Positions 1-10,200 of a stretch of DNA of 64,000 nt are shown in pieces. The translations under genes and the position numbers were made by a program. The notes beneath the pieces are model-generated. The model searched no databases and was not told the origin of the DNA. It saw nothing but the letters and a program-made list of their open reading frames with translations. The stretch is from Sphingomonas gellani (GTDB lineage: Bacteria > Pseudomonadota > Alphaproteobacteria > Sphingomonadales > Sphingomonadaceae). The DNA lies in the NCBI RefSeq assembly GCF_900110035.1, contig NZ_FOCF01000001.1, positions 1 through 64,000 on the forward strand, written 5' to 3'. Position 1 is the stretch's first letter. Each line of letters starts with the position of its first letter.

Positions 1-327
1 GAGCCGCCGGTCGGCTTCGCTCGCGCCGATCACCACGCCGGCCAGACCCGCCTCGGCCGCGAGGCGGATGTCGTCGGCGACCAGCGCCCGTTCGGCGGTG
101 GAGGCGATGAAGTCCCCTTCGCGGGGGCGGCAGAGCAGGTGGACGGGCAGGGTCCCCGCCGCGGCGGCGCGGATCAGCGACTCCGGCGGGGTCAGGCCGC
201 CGATGCCCAGCGCGGCGCACAGCTCGATCCGGTCGGCGCCGCCCTGCGTGGCCGCGACGAGCCCCGCGACCGAATCGACGCACACCTCCAACAGGCGGCG
301 CGGGGGCTTTGCTGGCGTCGGTGTCAC
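1..327 (-). CDS. cutC: Copper homeostasis protein CutC, N-terminal part (runs off the window)
   Basis: The 109 visible codons begin at GTG (327-325) and read MTPTPAKPPRRLLEVCVDS, then GGADRIELCAAL, GGLTPPESLI, PVHLLCRPREGDF and GLAGVVIGASE. This is the start of the CutC TIM-barrel family, linked to copper handling although its catalytic role is unsettled. The GTG lies one base after the stop of the upstream glycosylasparaginase gene, so the two are probably co-transcribed and translationally coupled. The C-terminal half is outside the window. The family call is firm; the physiological role is less so. Confidence 0.85.
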   Translation of the reverse strand, partial: MTPTPAKPPRRLLEVCVDSVAGLVAATQGGADRIELCAALGIGGLTPPESLIRAAAAGTLPVHLLCRPREGDFIASTAERALVADDIRLAAEAGLAGVVIGASEADRRL

Positions 328-328
328 C

Positions 329-1330
329 TCAGGCCCGGAACAGCGATCCGGCCTTGTGGACGACCGTGCGGCCGGCGGCGTCTGTCGCAGCATAGGTGAA
401 GCCCGGCAACAGGCAGAACGCGCCCACTTCCCCTTGCGGGCCAAGCGCCAGGAAGCCGACCTGAACCCCCCGGATCGCGTCGCCGCGCAGGGAGGCGATG
501 TGCCGCACCACCTCTTCGCAGGCGGCCTGCGGGGACAGGCCGGCGCGCATGGAGGCGACCACGCGTGCGGTGCCGGCCACGCGCGTCACCTCTTCGCCCA
601 GGCCGGTGGAGGTCGCGGCACCCACACCGCGCTCCACGAACAGGCCGCAGCCGACCTGTGGCGAATCGCCGACCCGGCCGCGCATCTTGAACGCCATGCC
701 GGAGGTCGTGCAGGCGCCCGCGAGCCGCCCGGCCGCGTCGCGCGCCAGGATGCCGATCGTGTCATGGTCCAGCGCGCCGCCAGGCGTTCGCGACACGCGG
801 TTCTCGACATTCGCCTCCGGCCGGTAGTTCGCGGTGCGCAGCCAGTCGCGCCACGCCTTTTCCGCCTCCGGGGTGAGCAGCGCGCGCTGTGGAAAGCCCT
901 GGTCGCGGGCGAAGCGGGTCGCGCCGTCTCCCACCAGCATGGTGTGCGGCGTCTTTTCCATCACCCGCCGCGCGACGGAGACCGCATGCACCGTGTCTTC
1001 CAGCGCCGCGACTGCGCCCACCTGACCGGTATCGTCCATGATGACCGCGTCGAGCGTCACATGCCCGTCGCGGTCGGGATAGCCGGAATAGCCGACCGAG
1101 TGATTGGCGGGATCCGCCTCCGGCACCATGCCGCCGGCCTCCACCGCGTCGAGCAGGGAACCGCCCGCGCTCAGCCGCGCAAACGCCGCCGCATTGGCCG
1201 CCGCGCCGAAATCCCAAGTCGACAGGACCGTCGCGCCAGGCCCCGCAGCGCGCTTGCGCCGTTGCAACGCGGCGGCAGGCGTCGCGGCCAACAGGCCCAT
1301 GGCGGAGAGCAGAGAACGTCTATTGGTCAT
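329..1330 (-). CDS. Isoaspartyl peptidase / N4-(beta-N-acetylglucosaminyl)-L-asparaginase (Ntn hydrolase)
   Basis: A 333-residue glycosylasparaginase-family protein, which hydrolyses the GlcNAc-asparagine bond or related beta-aspartyl amides after self-cleavage. The sequence HDTIGILARD carries the expected autocleavage threonine (about residue 191), followed by a TSGMAFKMRGRVGDSP substrate-binding stretch. The N-terminus (TNRRSLLSAMGLLAATPAAA) looks like a signal peptide with twin arginines, so export is likely. ATG 1330 is chosen because GGGGAAG sits just upstream; another start 27 bases further up is possible but would bury the signal peptide. It lies divergent to a TonB receptor, which suggests a shared role in scavenging glycopeptide-like substrates (inference). 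Confidence 0.85.
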   Translation of the reverse strand: MTNRRSLLSAMGLLAATPAAALQRRKRAAGPGATVLSTWDFGAAANAAAFARLSAGGSLLDAVEAGGMVPEADPANHSVGYSGYPDRDGHVTLDAVIMDDTGQVGAVAALEDTVHAVSVARRVMEKTPHTMLVGDGATRFARDQGFPQRALLTPEAEKAWRDWLRTANYRPEANVENRVSRTPGGALDHDTIGILARDAAGRLAGACTTSGMAFKMRGRVGDSPQVGCGLFVERGVGAATSTGLGEEVTRVAGTARVVASMRAGLSPQAACEEVVRHIASLRGDAIRGVQVGFLALGPQGEVGAFCLLPGFTYAATDAAGRTVVHKAGSLFRA

Positions 1331-1357
1331 AGGTGCTTCCCCAATGTGTGTCACCAA

Positions 1358-1473
1358 AGCGATGGCACACGTGAAATCGCGGCGGAAAGGTCCTATTCGG
1401 GTATTGACGAAGGCCCTTCATTGGTAAACCATGATTTCACCGGCGCGACGATAACGATCGTGCGGAGGACACA
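1358..1473 (+). promoter_or_regulatory. Divergent promoter region with a TGGTAAACCA palindrome
   Basis: This 116-base gap separates the leftward asparaginase from the rightward TonB receptor. TTGACG at 1403-1408 is a plausible -35 element for the receptor. TGGTAAACCA at 1422-1431 is a perfect 10-base palindrome of the kind bound by LacI/GntR-type regulators. GGAGG at 1464-1468 is the likely ribosome binding site. No transcription start or regulator can be assigned from sequence alone. Confidence 0.35.
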
Positions 1474-4400
1474 GTGGGGGCTTTCATGATGTTGCGGCAT
1501 TCGGTTTCGTTGATCGCGTTGGGCGGGGCTTTGGGGATCGCTGTTCCCGCGACAGCCCAGCAGGCAGTCGACACGGCTGGGGACGGGCAGGCGGCGGCCG
1601 CCTCATCTCGTGACGGCGCGGCGACCGATCAGACCGCACCGACGCCCGATGGCCTGACCCCTGGCCAGCAGGTCCCCAACAGCTCCGCCACGCGTCGCAA
1701 CGCTATCTCCGGTGTGGCGAACACACCAACCGAGTCGTCGGTCGGTGACGTGGTGGTCACCGGTACGCGAATCCAGCGGCCGAACAGCGCCTCCGCCGCG
1801 CCGATCACTTCCGTCACGTCCGCCGACATCAAGGCGCAAGCACCGGTGAACGTCGAGGAGGTTCTGAACCGCCTGCCTCAGGTCGCGCCCGACAACCAGC
1901 AGACCTATCAGGACTCGGACGGTCGTCAGCGCATCAAGCTGCGCAGCCTGGGTTTCGAGCGCACGCTGGTGCTGATCGACGGCAAGCGGATCGGAACGCA
2001 GAACGGCCAGGATACGAACATCATCCCGGTTTCACTGTTGGAGCGGGTCGACATCCTGACCGGTGGTGCGTCGTCCGTGTACGGCTCGGACGCGGTGGCC
2101 GGCGTCGTCAACTTCATCCTGAAGCCTGATTTCGACGGCGTGCGGATCGACGCCAATTACAATTTCTACAACCACGACAACAAGGCGAACATCGTCACGC
2201 CGGTGGCGCAGGCGAGCGGCTTCTCGCCTTTGCTGGGGAAGGTGAATGACGGCGGCCGCGCGGATGTGACGCTGACGGTCGGCAAGCGGCTGTTCGACGG
2301 CAAGCTGAACCTGTCCGGCTTCGTCAACTACAAGCATCAGGACCTGATCCCGTACGACTCGCGATCGACCTCCGCCTGCCAGATCGGACAGACGTCAAAG
2401 GACGGCCCGCTGTCCTGCTCTCTGTCCACCTATTCGATCAGCGGCTACATCTCGCCGCGCGCGGGCGCCAACAGCGGTCGCGCCTATATCAACGATCCGA
2501 ACGGCGCGCGCACTTTCGTCCCTTATGGCGTCGGCGTAGGCAATGCGGCAAACCCGTATGACGGCTATTCCTACCAGAGGCAGCTGAACCGCCTGAACGC
2601 AGGCGGCTTCGTCACGCTGAAGCTCGCGCCGGAATATGAGGTGTACGGGTCCGCGCTGTGGTTCCGTGACAAATCCATCAACCGGTACCCGACCCGTGTG
2701 TTCGCTGCCGCCAATTACGATGCCGGCGTGTATCAGGTGAATTGCGACAACCCGTTCCTGTCCGCCAGCCAGCGGACGGTGCTCTGCGGCGCGCAGACGA
2801 CGGGCTTGGTGCCGCTCGACATACGCTATCGCTTCAACGGTCTGCCGTATCAGGTCGACAGCTATCTCAACAAGGGCATCCGTGCCACCGGCGGCATTCG
2901 CGGCAAGGTGGACGAGGTTTGGACCTATGACGTGGGCGGCGTGTACGCGCGCAACCAGCAGGACTGGAACTCGTCGCGCCTGAGCAACTACACCAACGTC
3001 AACCGCTCGCTGAACGTCGTCAACGTCAACGGCACGCCGACCTGCGTATCCAAGGTTAACGGCACCGATCCGAACTGCATCCCCTTCGACGCGTTCAGTG
3101 CAGGCAACAACAACCAGGCACTGGTCGACTATTTCTACAGTGGCGTCGATCCGGCTATCCAGACGACGGTTGGCATCCTGTACGACTTTCAGGCGAACAT
3201 GACCGGTGACCTGGGCAAGTATGGGATCACCTCGCCTTTCGCCCATGACGGGGTCGCGATCGCGTTGGGAACTGAGTTCCGGAAGGACCGCCAGTTCTCC
3301 ACGTCCACGCCGGGATTCCGGGAAGATTACGGCGGCACCGATTCCGATCGCAGCCAGCATGTCTGGGAATCGAACGCGGAGCTTCAGCTGCCGCTGGTGC
3401 AGGAGCAGCGCTTTGCGCATCTGCTGCAGGCCAATCTGGGCGGCCGCCTGTCCAAATACAGCTCCAACCCGTCAACATTCACCACGTGGAAGGCGGAGGG
3501 GCTGTACGCGCCGGTGCCCGACCTCACCCTGCGCGCATCGTTCAACAAGGCCCAGCGCGCGCCAACCGTGGTCGAGGCGTTCCAGGCGAGCAACATCAGC
3601 TATGGTCGTCAGGGGGGATCGCAGAACGACTTCTGCGCGCCGACGGCCCTGACCGATCCCAAGACCGGGCTGCCGCAGACCGATGGCAATGGTCAGCAGC
3701 TTTACGGTGCGCCCATCGCATCGCGTGACGTGTGTCGCGCCACCGGCCTGTCGGACGCGCTGTACGGCAGCAGGACCCTGTTGTGCCCGGACAATCAGTG
3801 CACCACGCGTTCGGGGGGCTTCACCGCGGATCCGGAGACGGCCTATACCCAGACCTATGGCCTGGTGGTGAAGCCGCGCTTCATCCGTGGCCTGACCTTC
3901 TCGGTCGACCGTTATCGGATCAAGATCAACAACTCGCTCGGCTATAACGATTACACCTATTACACCGATGGGTGCCTGCGCTCGGGCGGCGACGCCTTCT
4001 TCTGCTCCGGCATCGTGCGTGCGCCCGACGGGACGCTGTACTCGCCGCCGTCCAGCAACCCGACCAGTGGCTATATCCGCCAGGGCACGAGCAACTATTA
4101 CTTCTCCATCGCACGCGGGTATGACTTCCAGGCGAACTATGCACTCGGCCTCGGCGGAGCAGGCCGGATGGACTTCGACTTCAACGGGTCGCTGACCACC
4201 TTTGCCGGCAGCCAGGACTCACCGGTGCAGCCGCAACGAAATTGCGTTGGTTATTTCCGTAACGGCTGCAACCAGTTGCTGCCTAAGTGGACGCACACCC
4301 TGCGCACCACCTACACGCTGCCGGACAACGTGTTCAGCGCATCCCTGAATTGGCGCTATGTCGGGTCGCTGACCAGCGCGACCAACTCGGGCGATCCGGC

Positions 4401-4668
4401 GATCAACGGCTATTCGGCGACGGACAACCCAAACCCGGCGCGCACCACCTTCTACCACATTGCGCCGCAGAGCTATTTCGACCTGGCACTCACCTTCAAC
4501 ATCGCGCAGCGCTACAGCCTGCGCCTGATCGCCAACAACCTGCTGGACAAGAGCCCGCCGATCGTCGCCAACTCCTACGACATCAGCCTGGCGCGGTCGA
4601 ACACCATCCCCCAGCGCTATGACAGCCTGGGCCGCAACATCGCGATCAGCACCACCATCCAGTTCTGA
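1474..4668 (+). CDS. TonB-dependent outer membrane receptor
   Basis: A 1064-residue outer membrane receptor that imports a ligand using energy from TonB-ExbBD. After a signal peptide (SVSLIALGGALGIAVPATAQQ) and a Gln/Pro-rich linker comes a TonB-box-like DVVVTGTRI, then a plug (ITSVTSADI, GFERTLVLIDGKRIG, VDILTGGASSVYGSDAVAGVVNFI) and a long 22-strand-type barrel ending in Phe (ISTTIQF). Paired cysteines in loops (for example QVNCDNPF and TVLCGAQ) suggest extracellular disulfides. The size and style fit the large receptors expanded in sphingomonads. GTG 1474 follows GGAGG by five bases; ATG 1486 is an alternative start. The ligand cannot be read from the sequence. Confidence 0.93.
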   Translation: MGAFMMLRHSVSLIALGGALGIAVPATAQQAVDTAGDGQAAAASSRDGAATDQTAPTPDGLTPGQQVPNSSATRRNAISGVANTPTESSVGDVVVTGTRIQRPNSASAAPITSVTSADIKAQAPVNVEEVLNRLPQVAPDNQQTYQDSDGRQRIKLRSLGFERTLVLIDGKRIGTQNGQDTNIIPVSLLERVDILTGGASSVYGSDAVAGVVNFILKPDFDGVRIDANYNFYNHDNKANIVTPVAQASGFSPLLGKVNDGGRADVTLTVGKRLFDGKLNLSGFVNYKHQDLIPYDSRSTSACQIGQTSKDGPLSCSLSTYSISGYISPRAGANSGRAYINDPNGARTFVPYGVGVGNAANPYDGYSYQRQLNRLNAGGFVTLKLAPEYEVYGSALWFRDKSINRYPTRVFAAANYDAGVYQVNCDNPFLSASQRTVLCGAQTTGLVPLDIRYRFNGLPYQVDSYLNKGIRATGGIRGKVDEVWTYDVGGVYARNQQDWNSSRLSNYTNVNRSLNVVNVNGTPTCVSKVNGTDPNCIPFDAFSAGNNNQALVDYFYSGVDPAIQTTVGILYDFQANMTGDLGKYGITSPFAHDGVAIALGTEFRKDRQFSTSTPGFREDYGGTDSDRSQHVWESNAELQLPLVQEQRFAHLLQANLGGRLSKYSSNPSTFTTWKAEGLYAPVPDLTLRASFNKAQRAPTVVEAFQASNISYGRQGGSQNDFCAPTALTDPKTGLPQTDGNGQQLYGAPIASRDVCRATGLSDALYGSRTLLCPDNQCTTRSGGFTADPETAYTQTYGLVVKPRFIRGLTFSVDRYRIKINNSLGYNDYTYYTDGCLRSGGDAFFCSGIVRAPDGTLYSPPSSNPTSGYIRQGTSNYYFSIARGYDFQANYALGLGGAGRMDFDFNGSLTTFAGSQDSPVQPQRNCVGYFRNGCNQLLPKWTHTLRTTYTLPDNVFSASLNWRYVGSLTSATNSGDPAINGYSATDNPNPARTTFYHIAPQSYFDLALTFNIAQRYSLRLIANNLLDKSPPIVANSYDISLARSNTIPQRYDSLGRNIAISTTIQF

Positions 4669-4683
4669 TCCGCTACACTTCGA

Positions 4684-4712
4684 GAGGGGGGCATAACGCC
4701 TCCCTCTTTTTT
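4684..4712 (+). terminator. Rho-independent terminator of the TonB receptor gene
   Basis: GAGGGGGGC pairs with GCCTCCCTC (one G-U) around an ATAAC loop and is followed by six T residues. It starts 16 bases after the receptor stop codon. Confidence 0.85.
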
Positions 4713-4744
4713 GTTGAGTTTCGGTCGCGAGGGGCCTGACGTCT

Positions 4745-4940
4745 GCGAGTGAGTGCACAGGAGGTCACGCTGATCCAGCGTCTTGTGCAGGCTACGACGT
4801 GCCCGCCGAGTGCCCACGGCCAGCAACTGCTCGACCGCCGACATGACCTTGAGCTGTGCGAGGCTGAGGTGCCCGGCTTCGCGATCCCTTATGCTAACCG
4901 GCGCTGCGTAAATATCCGCGATCTCGAGAGAGGCACGCAC
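4745..4940 (-). pseudogene. IS91-family transposase, N-terminal fragment with frameshift
   Basis: From GTG 4940 the translation reads VRASLEIADIY, then AGHLSLAQLKVMSAVEQ, which matches the characteristic N-terminus of IS91-family (Y1/HUH) transposases. After that the family signature GGHV-x-C continues only in another frame (ALGGHVVACTR), so there is a frameshift, and the coding trace ends near 4745. The zinc-binding and catalytic Tyr regions are missing. It lies seven bases after a recombinase remnant in the same direction, an order known for some IS91-like elements. Confidence 0.6.
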
Positions 4941-4946
4941 GCTGCG

Positions 4947-5152
4947 TCACCTTGGCGAGGTCTTCCGCTCCATCAGCGCGAGCAACTGGTCGAGCCGGCC
5001 GATGACCGCGCGGATCGTGCGCGCGGCGACCTTGGTGTGAAGCGCCGCCGTCTCCAGCTTGCTGTGACCAAGTAGGGCTTGGCTCACGCGGATGTCGACA
5101 TTCTGTTCAGGCAGGCGACTAGCCAAGCAGTGCCGCAGATGTGCGAGTTGAT
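4947..5152 (-). pseudogene. Tyrosine recombinase, C-terminal fragment
   Basis: Read leftward, the segment encodes HLRHCLASRLPEQN, then VSQALLGHSKLETAALHTKV and ends AARTIRAVIGRLDQL...SPR with a TGA at 4949-4947. H-x-L-R-H and LLGHS are box II motifs of tyrosine recombinases; the last catalytic Tyr position is degenerate (ALHTKV in place of the usual Y). The 5' part is lost at the junction with the traA remnant near 5152. It probably belonged to the same element as the IS91-type fragment beside it. Confidence 0.65.
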
Positions 5153-6493
5153 GCGCTTGCGGATGCCGGTCGCGTCCATGTCGGCGAGACTCGCGAGCAG
5201 GCGCGTGCCGGTCTGATCGATCGCTGGGATCGCGATCGTCAGGCGATGCCGGCTGCCACCCGCATCATCCTTACCCACACCAATGACGAGGTGCAGGCGC
5301 TCAACCATGCCGCGCGCGACCGGCTGCGTATCGCGAGGCAGCTCGGTGAGGATACCGCGCTCCGCGCCGAGCGTGGGCAGCGGACTTTCGCCTCGGGTGA
5401 CCGGATCATGTTCCTCAAGAACGAACGCAGTATGGGCGTGAAGAACGGTTCGCTCGGTATCGTCCAGAGCGTGACCGCCGCCCGCATGGCGGTGACGCTC
5501 GATGATGGTCGCATGGTCGCGTTTGACCTCAAGGACTATGCGCATGTCGATCACGGCTACGCCGCGACCATTCACAAGGCGCAGGGCGTCACGGTCGATC
5601 GTGCCCATGTGCTGGCAACACCGGGCCTCGATCGGCATGCCGCCTATGTCGCGCTGTCCCGGCATCGCGACACTGTGGGCCTGCATTATGGCCGCGACGA
5701 TTTCGCCGAGCCCTCGAAGCTGGTCCGCGCGTTGTCGCGCGATTGTGCCAAGGACATGGCCCCGGATTACACGCGCGACTTCGCCGATCGCCGGCAGATC
5801 CGGTTGCCCGAGCCGGTCGTGATAGAAGCAAGACCCACGCCGACGCGCGATCCGTTCGCAGGGCTGGACCTGCGGCCCATGGCGCCACCGCCGACGCGCG
5901 GAATGTTCGATGGCGTGCGGATTGCGGTACCTCAGCCGGTGCGTGCGCCCCTATCGATCGGTCTTGAAACCGCAGTGCAGCGCTTCGCACGAGCGGCGAC
6001 CGATATCCTGCGGATGCGCAACGACGGATATGCCGAATTGCCGCACCATCGGATCGCCTATGACAAGGCACGCGAGGCTCTGGACACTGCGCGGCCGGAA
6101 GCGTCGCGCGACCTACGCGCAGCCTTTGCGCGCGATCCCGGCATGATCAGCGAAGCCGCGCAGGGCCGCACCAGCGCCGCCCTTCGCGCGATGGCGTTGG
6201 AGGCGGAGTTGCGCGCCAGTCCGGAGAAGCGCGCAGATCGGTTCGTCGAGGACTGGCAGACGCTGGCCAAGGCGCATCGCACATTCCGCCACGCCGGCGA
6301 CGACGCCGGGGCTCGTGCCATCGGCCAGCAGATGGGTGCTTGGGGCAAAAGCCTCGAACGCGATGCCCAGGTCGAGTCGCTGGTCAGAAAGCGCCTGCCG
6401 AAACTGAGGATCCCGGCCAGCGGAGGTAATTCGATATCCCACAACGTGCAGGAATGGCTCGGCCTCTCGCGTAGCCGCGGGCTAGAGCGATAG
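5153..6493 (+). pseudogene. traA: Ti-type conjugative relaxase/helicase TraA, C-terminal remnant
   Basis: About 445 residues match the RecD-like helicase end and tail of TraA/MobA-type relaxases: RVHVGETREQAR, RIILTHTNDEVQALN, FASGDRIMFLKNERSMGVKNG, YAATIHKAQGVTVDR and AYVALSRHRD, followed by an Arg/Ala-rich tail. The N-terminal relaxase domain and the Walker A region are absent. Homology begins right at the junction with the recombinase fragment, so the gene was cut there. The remaining frame is open to 6493 but any product could not nick DNA. It was read as a remnant, not as a short intact gene, because such proteins normally approach 1000 residues. Confidence 0.8.
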
Positions 6494-6503
6494 ACCTGCG
6501 CGA

Positions 6504-7124
6504 ATGGATCAGGACACCACCCGCGAAGTCGATACCAGTCTTGCCGCCCATGCGTTCGGCGAACTGCGTGCAGAGATCAGCCTGCTGCGTCGCGCCGTCG
6601 AGCGGCTGACCGACGAGCGTATATCTCAGCCGGATTATGCACCGAGCCTTGAGGCAATTGCCAAGCGGCTGGAGGATGTTTGCGCGTCGGTGCAGCGGCT
6701 ATCAGAGCGACCGGCGCTGAAGCTTACGCCCGAAGCTATGGCGCGGGAGATCACGGCGGCGGCGACCGCAAGCCGGGAACGCGACCGGGAGATGTTGCAG
6801 AGTGCGGTCGCCAACATGAACGGGGCCGCCGTTAATCTCAGCGCTGCGCTTGCGGGCGCGCGATCGGCTGCTGAGCAGAGCCGCGAGTTGCTGCACAACC
6901 GCGTCGCCTTCGCTGTCGCTGGTATGGTGACGTTTGCGATTCTGCCCGGCGCTGTCGCGCGATCGTTGCCGGTCAGTTGGGCGGTACCCGAGCGGATCGC
7001 GGCACGGATGCTGGGCGCCGATATGTGGCAGGCAGGTCAGCAGATGATGGCGAAGGCCAACCCAGAGCGCTGGGAACAGATTGTCGTCCACGAACGGCGG
7101 CAGCAGCCAGTCAAACGAGAGTAG
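6504..7124 (+). CDS. DUF6118-like protein, plasmid-associated, membrane-anchored
   Basis: A 206-residue protein directly after the traA remnant (10-base gap), a usual position for DUF6118 genes on sphingomonad conjugative elements. The N-terminal 110 residues are helical and coiled-coil-like (ELRAEISLLRRAVERL, LEAIAKRLEDVCASVQRL). A hydrophobic segment, VAFAVAGMVTFAILPGAVA, lies around residues 132-150, and the tail is short and polar. Its function is unknown. It appears intact although its operon partner is not. Confidence 0.65.
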   Translation: MDQDTTREVDTSLAAHAFGELRAEISLLRRAVERLTDERISQPDYAPSLEAIAKRLEDVCASVQRLSERPALKLTPEAMAREITAAATASRERDREMLQSAVANMNGAAVNLSAALAGARSAAEQSRELLHNRVAFAVAGMVTFAILPGAVARSLPVSWAVPERIAARMLGADMWQAGQQMMAKANPERWEQIVVHERRQQPVKRE

Positions 7125-7257
7125 CGGCCGCTTTGCGCCCTAATTACCGTCATTCCAATCGGCGACTAGCTATTCCGAAAGCCGTCGTTCGTTCATGTGG
7201 CAAAGCGACATCCCCTAACGCCCCGAGTGTAGAGATTCATCGGGTGTCAAGCCAACA

Positions 7258-10200
7258 TCACCCCCTTGCGTACCGCGAGAGGAGCTCCTCGGTTGGGGCA
7301 ACTCCGAGCAATCCCTCCAGCTGCTCCGCGCTCGGCTTCTCCCGATCAAAATGCATGGAGCGAACAAAGCATTCCGTTTCCAGCGTGTAGATGCCCGTGT
7401 GCAAGACCCGACCGCCGAATCCACGGTAGGCGTCTTTGCCGCCGAAAACACCTTTCTCGCCAGCGACCACCCAGATGGCTGCCAATCCCTCACGATCGAG
7501 CATGGCTAGGAAAGCATCCCGATCGACCAGCGCCGCTTGGTATCCCGGCTCGATCACAGACGGATCGAAAAAGCGGATTTCGCCACCCGCATCCACGAAG
7601 GTTGGTTTTTGACCATCCTGCAAGCGCAGGCCCATCGCTTTGGCGAGCCAGGGCGCAGGCAACTCGATCCTGACCGTCTCATCGACAGAATAGTCGTAAC
7701 CACCCCGTTCGGACAGGTAATGTGAAGTGGTCGGGCGGACCGAGACTGACAAGCCGTTCCAACCGTCACCCTCTACCCAGTCATCCTGATCCTGCAGCAT
7801 CGGATGCCACGGATATTCGCCGAGGAAATACGAACTATCAAGATGGAATTCAGGCAGCGCGTGCGGATTGACGAGGGTTTGGCTACCAAAGTCCTCTATT
7901 GCCTTGGCCACATTGCCTTTGGCGACGACGACGCAGGTGACGCGATACCAGGTCTCGCGCTGCATGGATTTGTTATCGCCGTCGAGACCGGATTGCCGCC
8001 ACGAAGCAAAGCTATGCAAGGGCAACCAACGGCGTTTGGTCTTCGGGTCGGTCAGGTCGATAAGCGAAGCATCATTAAGTAGGTCACTGTCACTATCCAG
8101 CCAGGCGAGGCGCTCTAGCGGCTCAACTTGTCGTAGCCGGGGCTGGACCGGAACCCACCAGGTCCGATCCCATTGCTTCCAACCGTCATAATGGGTTTTC
8201 GTGACCAACAGCGATGGGTCCAAATCTCGCAGACCCACATCGCGCGCGCCTTCATAGGCACGGCGCTCATCCCCATAGCCCTGACCCATAAATAGCAGAT
8301 TGTCCGCCATCCGCGCGACCAATTCGCGCAGGGCCAGCCACTGATATTTCTTCCCGATCCGCTCAACGCGATGCTCGTGGCGATCGCCGCTGTAACCGCG
8401 CTCCAACTTTGCAAACCGCTCCTGGGTCCAGCCGAGTTCATGCGCGCGCATGCAAATCCAGCGCCGCCCCCAGCCTCGATTGAAGCGGGCAGAATAATCG
8501 TGTGGCTGTTCCGAATATAGGGAATGCCGAACGAACGTCTGCGCCGTTACCCGGTATTCTTCCCATTTCTGGGACGGTAACGTCGCTTGGAATGTCTTTT
8601 CGGCAGCCTTCAGCGCGGTGCGCTCGGGCGTCTCTTTATAGCTAAGGTCGCCGTCGCAGGCTTTGGCTGCCTCCGCTACGGCCTCAAATGCGGTAAGCTG
8701 CTCCTCGCTGGCCTGAGCAATAAACTGTTCGAGCCAGTCGCGCGCCAAGCTATGGGCGCTTGGGCAATCTTCTGCGTCGATGGGCACCGGCGCCCATTTG
8801 TCGATCGTGTGATCAATCACATAGCGCGCGAAATCGCCGTCATTGACTACCGAGCTGACGGTGGAGTCGCCATAGTAAGCGCCGTTGTAATTCTGCTTGT
8901 AGCTTTCGATCGTTGCCTTCGACACGTACTCGATTGGCCACGGACTCTTATAAGGCGGGCGCACCCTCATTAGATCTATGGTGGACGGCAGCTGCTCACG
9001 GAATTCCGTATAGGCGATGATGCCGCGCGCATGGTCGCGAAGTAGCTCATTGAGTGGTGGCTCGCTGGCCGCAAATATCAACGCGTTGGTCGTGGCGGCG
9101 AGTTCGGACAGGCCATCGGCTGTCTTACCCTGCAATGCCGCACCGTAGGCGGCGGCAAATAACCGCTCCCTGAGATAGAGGTCATTCGCCTCGGCGAACA
9201 GGCGGAGCGTGGACGCAGCAAGAGTCAGGCGCGTGGCAAAGAGCGACGCCAGCGCTTTGGTCGCCTTATCCCGAACGGTGCGGTGCGAAGTGGTCAGAAA
9301 CCAGGAAAGGGTGATCGCAGCTAGCTTGGCACGATCATCGTCAATCGCGCCCATACCGTTCTGCATGGCCCAGCTGATCACGACCTCAACCGGATCATCT
9401 TCGCTGCCGCGATCATTCAGAAACACCGACCAGTTGGCATCCCGCTCGGGCATGGAGCGCGCGGAAAGGCGTTCATGCATATAAAGCGCGTTGAATTTGT
9501 TGTCGGGCTCGGTGACGACCGAAATGAGCAGGTCGCGAACGCCATCGTCGTTCTCGAAAAGCCGAAGGCATTCAAAGGTTCGGTCGGTAAAAAATCGCTG
9601 CTCGCGCCATAGCAGGCTGTCGAGAAATGCCTGCCGGATCGCCCAGTTAATCTCCGGCCGAAGATCTACGATCTCCACGCCGCAGCGTTCGGGCAACTGG
9701 ATCGCAATCGCTTCGATGATGCCGGCGACACGGTAATATTCTTCACCGAAAACCAACCCGCCCAGCACGGTGCCGTCAGCAAATGAACCCTTCACATCCC
9801 CAAAATTCGCATGCTCCCGCAGCAGGCGCGCCGCGATGGCGTGATCGCTATACCGCTCGAAAGTGAACCGGACCATCGGCACGATCTTGTCATCATCGTC
9901 ACGGATGAGTTCGATCGCCAGAACGCCCTCGCTCTCAAATTGAGAAAGCAGGCTCTTATCGAGAGAACCACCCGAGGGCAGAATCGCTTCGAATGCGGCG
10001 ATCACCTCGGTTTTGGTAGCATAACCTTCGCCACGGTTGACCAGAATATCGGTGAAGCTGGTCAGCGCAGTCGCGACCAGATCGAGATGCGGGTCGAGCT
10101 TCATGCGCCGGGTGACGGCACGAGCAACCGCTTCGTTGTAGAAGCCAAAAATGGCGCTTACGCCGCGCAAACCGCGTGGAAGCTCATTCTGGCCTTCCTT

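Noticed and set aside
4713..4760. Second copy of the tRNA-Glu 3' end as an attachment site
   Set aside because: No matching stretch was found by eye in this boundary region.
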